A stretch of 32,879 nucleotides of DNA, from positions 1 through 32,879 of the forward strand of contig NZ_SZNM01000035.1 of assembly GCF_005870085.1 (NCBI RefSeq). The letters are read 5' to 3'. The notes under the pieces are model-generated. The model was not told where the DNA came from. It worked only from the letters and a program-made list of their open reading frames with translations, and ran no database searches. Shown one piece after another: positions 6,890 to 14,095 of this stretch (positions within the stretch are counted from its first letter, which is position 1; each line of letters opens with the position of its first letter). This DNA comes from Aquibacillus sediminis (lineage in GTDB: Bacteria; Bacillota; Bacilli; Bacillales; Amphibacillaceae). A program made the translations under genes and the position numbers.

Positions 6890-8550
6890 TGAACTCAATC
6901 ATAGACAAACAAGACAGAAAATTAGCGCTTAGTCATATTTTAGTTGGTTACTTTGCCTTTTTAATTGGTACGTTTTGTGGGTTATTACAAGTTTTCATTC
7001 GTAATGATGCGATTGAATTACCAAACTGGCTCGATTATTACCAAATCCTAACAGCTCATGGGGTATTGTTAGCACTTGTATTTACTACTTTTTTTATCTT
7101 TGGTTTTTTAATTTCGGGTATGAGCAAGACGTTAGGAACATTTGGTCCAAAAACTAGAGGCTTTAGTTGGATTGGTTTTTATTTAATGGTAATTGGGACG
7201 ACGATGACAACGGTGACGATTATCTCCGGTCAGGCATCGGTTTTATACACATTTTATGCACCGTTACAAGCAAGTGGTTGGTTTTATGTAGGATTAGCTT
7301 TAGTAATCGTTGGTTCATGGGTACTTGGCTTTTCATTAATTGGCCATTATATCGTATGGAAAAAAGCACACAAAAAACAACTGAGCCCATTGTTTGCCTT
7401 CATGACCGTTGCAACGATCATCTTATGGGTGATTGCGTGTCTTGGCATCGTGGTAGCAGCATTGTTTCAATTCATTCCATGGGCGTTTGGCTGGGTGGAA
7501 ACGATTAATGTTGAACTTAGTCGTTCACTATTCTGGTATTTTGGGCATCCACTTGTCTACTTTTGGTTATTGCCAGCATATATGGCATGGTATGTGGTCG
7601 TTCCAAAAATCATTGGTGGAAAAGTATTTAGTGATGCACTCGCAAGGCTATCGTTTGTGTTATTTATCTTATTCTCGATTCCAGTAGGCTTTCACCACCA
7701 ACTTACAGAACCAGGGATTGAAAGCTTTTGGAAGTTCTTGCAAGTGGTCTTAACATTTATGGTGATCATTCCATCTCTGATGACAGCATTTTCCTTGTTC
7801 GCTACCTTTGAAATTACAGGTAGGAAAAAAGGAGGAAGAGGACTATTTGGTTGGTTTACAAAACTACCTTGGAGAGATGTTCGTTTCACATCCATTTTTA
7901 TTGCGATGGCATTTTTCATCCCTGGTGGAGCTGGCGGAATTATCAATGCTAGTTTCCAAATGAATGAAGTCATTCATAATACGATGTGGGTCGTAGGTCA
8001 CTTCCATATTACAGTAGGGACCCCAGTAGCGATGACGTTTATGGGGATTACATTTTGGTTAATTCCGCATTTAACCGGTAGAAAATTAACGAAGTCGATT
8101 AAAAAATTAGCGTTTATTCAAATTATTACGTGGGCAATTGGGATGCTACTCATGTCCACCTCACAACATATTTTAGGTTTACTTGGTGCACCAAGAAGAA
8201 CGTCTTACACAGGGTATAACGGAAATAATGTTGCCCTAGAGTGGTTTGATGGTATCTTATCCAATCATGTCACGATGGCAATCGGCGGTTCCATCTTATT
8301 TTTATCTGCGATGCTATTAATTTATATTGTAGTGATCACATGTGTTGCGTCACCGAAAGCGACGACAGAAGCAGAACTCGTAGAATTTCCAATCGCCGAG
8401 AGTGATCCAGGTGCTACCCCACGCTTTTTGGAAAATTGGTGGATATGGATTGGTATTTGTTTTGCGCTGATTGCGATTGCTTATACGATACCGATTATGG
8501 ATATGATTCAACACGCACCACCAGGATCGACAGGATTCCAAACATGGTAA
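6889..8550 (+). CDS. cbaA: Cytochrome c oxidase subunit I, ba3-type (B-family heme-copper oxidase)
   Basis: A 553-residue polytopic subunit carrying the catalytic site. Residues visible: H57 (TAHGVLLAL) and H373 for the low-spin heme, H371 (HFHITVGTP) for the high-spin heme, and H220, H269 and H270 for CuB. Y224 in GHPLVYFWLLP is placed for the His-Tyr cross-link. Spacing closely parallels Thermus ba3 oxidase (233/237/282/283/384/386). It reduces oxygen to water with proton pumping, with high oxygen affinity as is typical for the B-family. Translation is coupled to subunit II by a one-base overlap. No heme-synthesis or assembly genes lie next to it. Confidence 0.95.
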   Translation: MNSIIDKQDRKLALSHILVGYFAFLIGTFCGLLQVFIRNDAIELPNWLDYYQILTAHGVLLALVFTTFFIFGFLISGMSKTLGTFGPKTRGFSWIGFYLMVIGTTMTTVTIISGQASVLYTFYAPLQASGWFYVGLALVIVGSWVLGFSLIGHYIVWKKAHKKQLSPLFAFMTVATIILWVIACLGIVVAALFQFIPWAFGWVETINVELSRSLFWYFGHPLVYFWLLPAYMAWYVVVPKIIGGKVFSDALARLSFVLFILFSIPVGFHHQLTEPGIESFWKFLQVVLTFMVIIPSLMTAFSLFATFEITGRKKGGRGLFGWFTKLPWRDVRFTSIFIAMAFFIPGGAGGIINASFQMNEVIHNTMWVVGHFHITVGTPVAMTFMGITFWLIPHLTGRKLTKSIKKLAFIQIITWAIGMLLMSTSQHILGLLGAPRRTSYTGYNGNNVALEWFDGILSNHVTMAIGGSILFLSAMLLIYIVVITCVASPKATTEAELVEFPIAESDPGATPRFLENWWIWIGICFALIAIAYTIPIMDMIQHAPPGSTGFQTW

Positions 8551-8623
8551 ATCAATCTTGGTGGGGATGAATAGTTATTCATGAATGTTCCGAGACGGAT
8601 CATAGGGAAAGGGAGTTGATACG

Positions 8624-8710
8624 ATGAGCTTCTGGGTAACACTATCACTAATTATCGTGACAACAATTGTTGTTGCACTTGTTGTTGACTTGAATACAGA
8701 GGAAGAATAG
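8624..8710 (+). CDS. 28-aa single-helix membrane peptide at the end of the oxidase operon
   Basis: ATG 8624 follows AAAGGGAG at 7-8 bp spacing and opens a 28-codon frame. It has a short head (MSFWVTL), a hydrophobic helix rich in Ile/Val/Thr (about residues 4-21) and a tail DLNTEEE. It lies 73 bp after subunit I and just before the operon terminator, so it is probably co-transcribed. It could be a small extra subunit or assembly factor of the ba3 oxidase. No family is recognised and function is inference from context. Confidence 0.6.
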   Translation: MSFWVTLSLIIVTTIVVALVVDLNTEEE

Positions 8711-8722
8711 AGTGACAGGCTG

Positions 8723-8756
8723 AAGCACTAGGGAACACGTTTCCTTCGTGCTTTTT
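8723..8756 (+). terminator. Terminator of the ba3 oxidase operon
   Basis: AAGCAC-TAG-GGAA pairs with TTCC-TTC-GTGCTT, followed by TTTT, 13 bp after the stop of the 28-aa gene. Confidence 0.85.
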
Positions 8757-8771
8757 AGCATTATCTTGGTC

Positions 8772-8890
8772 GATTGGGTAAAAAATCGATCTGAATCAAC
8801 TGTGACTAGAGATGTCACGGCAGATTGGGGCAAGATTTAGATCTGAATCAGCCAATAAAAGTGATTCGCGCAAAAATGGGATACGATTAG
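8772..8890. repeat. Degenerate ~52-bp-pitch repeat between convergent genes
   Basis: GATCTGAATCA occurs at 8788 and 8840 (exactly 52 bp apart), GATTGGG at 8772 and 8823, and GATT(T)AG at 8834 and 8885 (both 51 bp apart). These give about 2.3 degenerate units with no coding potential. It lies between the convergent oxidase and protease genes. Confidence 0.55.
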
Positions 8891-8936
8891 CTGAGGGAAG
8901 GTCCCTTTCTCCGAATCGTACTCAAAAATCACATAA

Positions 8937-8971
8937 GAAATAGCATACCATGTACGTTGGTATGCTATTTC
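8937..8971 (-). terminator. Perfect 14-bp hairpin between convergent genes
   Basis: GAAATAGCATACCA and TGGTATGCTATTTC form a perfect stem with a 7-nt loop, 64 bp beyond the stop of the minus-strand protease. On the minus strand it is followed by TTATGTGATTTTTG. The plus-strand side also has T-rich sequence, so it may act in both directions. Confidence 0.75.
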
Positions 8972-9034
8972 TTTATATATTCAGTTTTTTCCTCGAAAAA
9001 GTGAACCTTCAGACCAGCCTAGATCATTTCCATA

Positions 9035-11347
9035 TTAATTCATCGCACGATACATAAATATAGAAAAGTGCAACCGTGATAAGGTTGTATCTGGTCTATA
9101 TGTACCATCATGGTAACCTTTTGTGACTTCAGCATTGTTTAGTGCGTGAATGCTATCTTCAGCCCAATAACCTTCGATATCAGAAAGAGTTTTTTCATCT
9201 GATTGACCTTCTAATTCAAAAGCTTTTGCTAGAATAAATGCCATTTCACCACGTGTTAAAGGTTTGTGTGGTTCAAACCGTTCACCTTGATAGATTTCAT
9301 CGAAATAGCCTAACGCAGTTACTGCTGAAATTTCTTCATACCCTTCCATTGATGGGGGAACATCTGTAAATGTTTGTTCGACTTGTGCGTCTGTTTCGAT
9401 ATCTAACGCACGTACGATCATAAGTGCTGCATGCTTTCTTGTCACTTCGTCTGTTGGCTTGAAGACCCCATTAGGATAGCCATGAATAATGCCTTTTTCA
9501 CTTAAATACTGTATTTCTTCTTGGTAGGTTGTGACGTCTTCATAGAAAGGACTCACATTTATATTTGTTTGATCTTGTATAGTATCTGCTTCATCAACAG
9601 CATAAACTGTTAATGTATTGTCTGCACGAACGTCAGTCAGATCAATGGTAAAGTAACCATCTTGATCTGACACCGTTGTGCCAATTTGCTGGTCATCCAT
9701 TGTGACTAAAATTTTTGTATTGGCCGTCGCTTCACCCGTTAATTGTTCACTCGTATCAAACACTGCTGAAACATGTTCAAGAGCATTTTCTTTTGTTGGT
9801 GCGGCGTCTGATTTTATATGAAGTTGATAGTCTGATTCTGACCAGAGATCTGTCTCTTCCGTAATCCTAAGCTGATAAACACCTTGTTCTAAATCTGGTG
9901 AGATGATTTGTTGTGAACTGTCCCATTCTTCAATCGCTTGAGGTTCATCTTGTTTGTATAAGGTTGCAACTAGGTTTAAGTTCGTTTCTAGTGCATCAAT
10001 TGAGATATCGACGGCAGCATCTTCAGGTAATGAAAATTCATACCAATCATTATCTTGAGGTAGTTGCATCTTTTCCTTTACAAATTGATTGATTTCAATT
10101 GGTTGAGCTTGATCCCGTTGATTTGCCTGGTCATCGGATAAATCAGGTTCTGATAGTTTCAAAGATTCGGCAACATTTATTATCCCGTAACCTAAGTGTT
10201 CTTCCCATGTGCCTAACGATAAATCAGAGTTTGCAGCTCCTTTTTCGATTGCCCATTCAATCATTGTTGGAGTCCAATCAGGGTGTTGTAATTTTAGCAT
10301 TGCTGCAAGGCCACTAACTTGTGGTGTTGCAAACGATGTTCCTTCATCTTCTTTTACACCCCCAGTATGGTCTAAGCTTATGATGCTCGTTCCAGGTGCA
10401 CTAACATCGATCATTGGTCCATAATTGGAAAAGTGTGCTCGAAGAAATGTAGGATCATACTTATTTAAACTATTTTTATCAGCAGCACCAACACTGATTA
10501 CATTAGGGTAATAAGCAGGATAAGTATTTTGAGCTTTTCCTTGGTTTCCGGTTGCAGCGATTAACGTGATTCCTTGCTCGGAAGCTTGTTTTAGTGCTTT
10601 CTGCTCTAGTGAATTCGGATTATTTCCTGTGTAACTCATATTAATAATGTCTGCGCCTTGTTCAACAGCATAATGAATCCCTTCAATGATGTCACTATAT
10701 ACCATGGAGCCGTTATCATCACCAACTTTAATAGGCAGAATCTTTACCTGCTGTGACATTCCAGCCATTCCAGTGTTGTCAAGGTTTGCAGCAATGATAC
10801 CAGCGACAAATGTGCCGTGGCCATTGTCATCATCTGGTTCATGATCGTCATTTACAAAATCATAACCAGGTAGTACTTTTCCTTCAAGTTCTGAGTGCTC
10901 GGCATTAACACCAGTATCAATAATAGCAACTGTTATGTCGTCGCTATTATCGTTCGATATGTCTAACGAATCATCCACATCTATCGTATTCAAGTACCAT
11001 TGTTGTTCGTACATCGGTTCAGCCGATAGGTTAGCAATCGTCCTTGTGCCATTAGGCTCCGCGCTAATAATGGTTGGATCTTTCTGCAGTTTCAATAATG
11101 TATCACCATAATCAAGGTGGTTAGGAACTTGAAGCACTGCTATATTTTGATCCATTAAAGATGAACTAGTCTTTACTTGTTCTAACCCGAGCTCTGTCCA
11201 TCGTTCGTTTGTTGCATCTTCCTTATAGTGAACTAAAATTTGTTGATTTTCTGTTGTTTCCTTAGCCATTAAATTGGAAGTAGTATTGATTAGCATCAAT
11301 GGTACGATCAGCATCCATATGTATATCCAAGCATGTTTGTCCTTCAT
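9035..11347 (-). CDS. Secreted subtilisin-like (S8) serine protease with PPC-like, Ig-like and three SLH domains
   Basis: A 770-residue exported protease. Order of parts: signal peptide (about 1-28), inhibitor-type propeptide (about 35-100), S8 catalytic domain with D144 (IIDTGVN), H177 (NGHGTFVAG), oxyanion N268 (ATGNQG) and S338 (GTSFATP), a pre-peptidase C-terminal-like beta domain (about 405-512), a Big/Ig-like domain (about 525-598) and three SLH motifs (about 601-770) for binding secondary cell-wall polymer. It is probably a wall-anchored extracellular protease for nutrition or processing. ATG 11347 is preferred because GCGGGGGA sits seven bases upstream; the ATG at 11362 lacks a site and would overlap that box. 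It is monocistronic, with a double-hairpin repeat about 58 bp upstream. Confidence 0.94.
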   Translation of the reverse strand: MKDKHAWIYIWMLIVPLMLINTTSNLMAKETTENQQILVHYKEDATNERWTELGLEQVKTSSSLMDQNIAVLQVPNHLDYGDTLLKLQKDPTIISAEPNGTRTIANLSAEPMYEQQWYLNTIDVDDSLDISNDNSDDITVAIIDTGVNAEHSELEGKVLPGYDFVNDDHEPDDDNGHGTFVAGIIAANLDNTGMAGMSQQVKILPIKVGDDNGSMVYSDIIEGIHYAVEQGADIINMSYTGNNPNSLEQKALKQASEQGITLIAATGNQGKAQNTYPAYYPNVISVGAADKNSLNKYDPTFLRAHFSNYGPMIDVSAPGTSIISLDHTGGVKEDEGTSFATPQVSGLAAMLKLQHPDWTPTMIEWAIEKGAANSDLSLGTWEEHLGYGIINVAESLKLSEPDLSDDQANQRDQAQPIEINQFVKEKMQLPQDNDWYEFSLPEDAAVDISIDALETNLNLVATLYKQDEPQAIEEWDSSQQIISPDLEQGVYQLRITEETDLWSESDYQLHIKSDAAPTKENALEHVSAVFDTSEQLTGEATANTKILVTMDDQQIGTTVSDQDGYFTIDLTDVRADNTLTVYAVDEADTIQDQTNINVSPFYEDVTTYQEEIQYLSEKGIIHGYPNGVFKPTDEVTRKHAALMIVRALDIETDAQVEQTFTDVPPSMEGYEEISAVTALGYFDEIYQGERFEPHKPLTRGEMAFILAKAFELEGQSDEKTLSDIEGYWAEDSIHALNNAEVTKGYHDGTYRPDTTLSRLHFSIFMYRAMN

Positions 11348-11404
11348 TTGTTTCCCCCGCATCTTTTAAATTGTGATATTGCTAATCTCATCCCGCCTTA
11401 ACAG

Positions 11405-11540
11405 ACAGACCCCACTTTAAGGTGTAAGGTTACCGAAAAATAAGTGGAGGTCTGAGATCCACACTACCTGTAATAGATTCAAATCGTTCAAGTAATAATT
11501 AGTGGGGATGAAGAACTCCCCAATGGAACTTTCCTTTTAT
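11405..11540 (-). repeat. Double-hairpin intergenic repeat, copy B
   Basis: AGACCCCACTT (11407-11417) pairs with AAGTGGAGGTCT (11442-11453) with one bulge. After CGTTCAAGTAATAATTAGTG comes GGGGA-N8-TCCCC, then GGAACTTTCCTTTTAT. Order, linker and flanks match copy A at 2401-2540. The open plus-strand frame starting at 11502 is a chance frame over this repeat. The remainder of 11363-11798 contains the elements listed next. Confidence 0.55.
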
Positions 11541-11631
11541 TCTCTTAAATGGAATCTATCACCCTACTTAATAATTATACCATTACAAATAAAAGAAGGG
11601 TATAACCAAAATAATAGCAGCGTTGGTACAG

Positions 11632-11664
11632 TATTTGCATTTATTTTGAAGGTAGATGCAAATA
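11632..11664. promoter_or_regulatory. Perfect 9-bp inverted repeat of unknown role
   Basis: TATTTGCAT and ATGCAAATA are separated by 15 bp. There is no T-run, so it is not a terminator. It could be a binding site in the divergent region between the protease and the TetR gene, or a cruciform element. Confidence 0.35.
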
Positions 11665-11700
11665 TTGCCAATGCATGTCAAATCTAGTAATATTAGTTTG

Positions 11701-11736
11701 TGACTGAATGGTCAACATTTTCTGACTGATTGGTCA
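11701..11736 (+). promoter_or_regulatory. Tandem palindromic operators for the TetR regulator
   Basis: TGACTGAATGGTCA (11701-11714) and TGACTGATTGGTCA (11723-11736) are near-identical TGAC-N6-GTCA palindromes 22 bp apart, so on the same face of DNA. A third partial palindrome, TGGTGACCA, is at 11744-11752. A TATACT box at 11758-11763 may be the -10. This form is typical of operators for AcrR/TetR-type autorepressors; binding by the adjacent regulator is inferred. Confidence 0.7.
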
Positions 11737-11798
11737 TAAATAGTGGTGACCATTAATTATACTTAGATGTACCCTTTTTTAGAAATGAGGTGGAAAGG

Positions 11799-12680
11799 TT
11801 GAATTATAAACAGAAGCAACTATTAGAAAATGCGATGAAACTTTTTTCTGAACGAGGTTTTCACGGTACCACGATTCAGGAAATTGCTAACAAAAGTGGT
11901 GTCTCCAAAGGCGCTTTTTACTTACATTTCCAATCAAAAGAAGATCTAATTCTTAACATTTATAAATATTATTATCAATCACATATGGAACGTATGGAAC
12001 AAATAAGTAATGAAATACCAGATCCGATGGAATCATTAACGAAACAGATTGAAACTATTTTTAATTCGATTCTTGATAATAAAGATTTTATTGTAATGCA
12101 AATGCGCCATAGTATTGCATTTGGAGAGGAAATTGACGAATTTATTCGATATATTAAGCAGCAAAACTTTCTTTGGAACAGTGACTTTTTGGTTCGCATA
12201 TATGGAGAACAATTAAGACCATTTATCGTTGATGCAACTAGTCTGTACGAGGGGATTATAGGTGGGTATTTTAAATGGTTTATTTATGATCACCCACAAA
12301 TTAATACGGAACAGCTAGCACAGTTTATTATTCGTCGAATTGATAACTGTATAAGAGGATTACTTGCAGAGGAGAATGAGCCACAGATCACTTACCAAGA
12401 ATTACTGAAACATTTTCCAGAGTCTAATCGTGAAGAAAGCGATCATGTTACAAGTACGCTGCAAAACATGAAACAGCAGATTGAAGGATTACACATTTCT
12501 GATAAGCAGCGAGAGGAAATACATGTAGCGATTCGTCTATTGTTAGAGGAAATGGAAAAAGAAACACCACAACCAGTAGTTTTTAAAGGGATGCTTTCTT
12601 ATTTTAAGGATATTCCGGAGTTGCAAGGACAATGTGAAGAACTAGAAAGACAATTGAATAGACATCTGCTAGTTACATAA
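11799..12680 (+). CDS. TetR/AcrR family transcriptional regulator of the RND efflux operon
   Basis: A 293-residue regulator. The N-terminal helix-turn-helix is clear (MKLFSERGFHGTTIQEIANK, then SGVSKGAFYLHFQSKEDLI). The remaining ~230 residues form the variable ligand-binding part; the last ~90 residues are an extra, charged helical region, making it longer than the usual ~200 aa. TTG 11799 is chosen because GAGGTGG lies five to six bases upstream; GTG 11790 overlaps that box. It precedes an adaptor and RND pump, as YerO precedes SwrC/YerP in B. subtilis, so it probably represses the operon and itself through the tandem palindromes. The inducer is unknown. Confidence 0.9.
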   Translation: MNYKQKQLLENAMKLFSERGFHGTTIQEIANKSGVSKGAFYLHFQSKEDLILNIYKYYYQSHMERMEQISNEIPDPMESLTKQIETIFNSILDNKDFIVMQMRHSIAFGEEIDEFIRYIKQQNFLWNSDFLVRIYGEQLRPFIVDATSLYEGIIGGYFKWFIYDHPQINTEQLAQFIIRRIDNCIRGLLAEENEPQITYQELLKHFPESNREESDHVTSTLQNMKQQIEGLHISDKQREEIHVAIRLLLEEMEKETPQPVVFKGMLSYFKDIPELQGQCEELERQLNRHLLVT

Positions 12681-12700
12681 AGAGAAAAGGGGAAGATAAC

Positions 12701-14095
12701 ATGAAAAAGGCTTTTTTACACTTGTTAGGTTTAAGTGTATTGATTGTTTTGATGTCTGCGTGTTCACAAACAACAGCATCAGAGGATACAGGACAACAGG
12801 AAGAACGGGTTACCCCTGTTGAAGTTGCAGAGGTTACAACAGGGGATTTGCAGAGAAATAATGAAATTAATGGAACAGCCAATACGAGTAATAGTAGCGA
12901 GATTATTCCAAAATCTTCTGGGGAATTAATTGAACTGGAGATTGAAAAAGGAGATCTTGTTGAAAAAGGACAAACAATTGGCCGTATCGATCCTGAAGCG
13001 ATTCAAGATAATTTGACAATGTTAGAGATTTCCGTTGCTTCTGCACAAAAACAGTTAGAATCTGCGCAAGTACAAGAGGTGATGGCGGAACAAGGGGTAG
13101 AAGTAGCTGAGGAGCAACTTAAACAAGCGAAAGCAAGTGGTGATATGGACAGTGATGTCGATAATGCCGATATTAGCGTGGAAAATGCAAAGATTCAGTT
13201 AGAACAAGCTGAGAAAACATTGGAACGAATGGAAACACTTTATGAACAAGGTGCCATTTCCTTAAGTGATTTGGAAGAAGCACAAATAGGGGAACAACAA
13301 GCAAGAAATTCCTATGAGCAAGCAAAAAATACGTATGAAAGTACATCAGATCAAGCAGAAACCGGAGATCTTAGCAATGAATCAAGTGTCCGACAAGCAG
13401 AGATAGGACTTGAGGATGCAAAACAACAGTTAGAATCGGTTAAACTGGAAGTAGAAAGTGCCCGTCTACAAGTTGAACAGGCTAAGGAAGAATTATCACA
13501 GACGGAAGATCAATTAGTGGATACAAATATTAAAGCGAATGCATCTGGTGAAGTGACGGTTGTTAATGCTGAAGTTGGGGAGATGGTTTCCAATTCCCAA
13601 TCAATGGGGACGATTGTAACGATTGACCCAATTACTGTACATGCGAATGTCAATGCGGAGGAATTGGTCTTGTTTGAAAAAGGCCAAGAGATGAGCGTGT
13701 ATATTCGGGCGCTTGATCACACTAGTTCTGCAACAATTAATTATATTTCACCTGTTACTGATGACAGTGGTTTGTATACGGTAGAGGCAGACATGGATAA
13801 TGATGAGAAACGTATTAAACCAGGCATGATGGTGAAGTTTAACCTACCGACAATAGTCGAACAAGATGCTTTATTAATACCGACAGAAGCAGTAGTGGAA
13901 GAAGCAGATCAAACATTTGTTTATGTGATTGAAGAAGAACAGGCAATGAAAAAAGAAATCACCATTCAAAATTCCCAATCTGATATGACGGCTATCCAAG
14001 GCGACATAGTTGAAGGAGATATTGTTGTAACAAGTGGTCAAATCACTTTATCTGATGGAAATAAAGTAACAATCATAGAGGAGGCAGCTAAGTGA
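12701..14095 (+). CDS. RND efflux adaptor, membrane-fusion lipoprotein (HlyD/AcrA type)
   Basis: A 464-residue predicted lipoprotein: signal peptide with MSAC lipobox (C21), so anchored to the outer face of the cytoplasmic membrane. A biotinyl/lipoyl-like half-motif (IPKSSGELIELEIEKGDLVEK shows the usual pattern, about residues 68-88) is followed by a long, heptad-rich alpha-hairpin (about 105-275), the second lipoyl half (IKANASGEVTVVNAEVGEMV), then beta-barrel and membrane-proximal parts. The hairpin is of the length that reaches a TolC-type partner in Gram-negative pumps. It is 20 bp after the TetR gene and overlaps the pump gene by four bases. It would couple the pump to the TolC-like protein downstream. 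Confidence 0.92.
   Translation: MKKAFLHLLGLSVLIVLMSACSQTTASEDTGQQEERVTPVEVAEVTTGDLQRNNEINGTANTSNSSEIIPKSSGELIELEIEKGDLVEKGQTIGRIDPEAIQDNLTMLEISVASAQKQLESAQVQEVMAEQGVEVAEEQLKQAKASGDMDSDVDNADISVENAKIQLEQAEKTLERMETLYEQGAISLSDLEEAQIGEQQARNSYEQAKNTYESTSDQAETGDLSNESSVRQAEIGLEDAKQQLESVKLEVESARLQVEQAKEELSQTEDQLVDTNIKANASGEVTVVNAEVGEMVSNSQSMGTIVTIDPITVHANVNAEELVLFEKGQEMSVYIRALDHTSSATINYISPVTDDSGLYTVEADMDNDEKRIKPGMMVKFNLPTIVEQDALLIPTEAVVEEADQTFVYVIEEEQAMKKEITIQNSQSDMTAIQGDIVEGDIVVTSGQITLSDGNKVTIIEEAAK

Noticed and set aside
11502-11687. Plus-strand 61-aa open frame before the TetR gene
   Set aside because: It starts within the double-hairpin repeat, has no proper ribosome binding site and spans the inverted repeat at 11632-11664.
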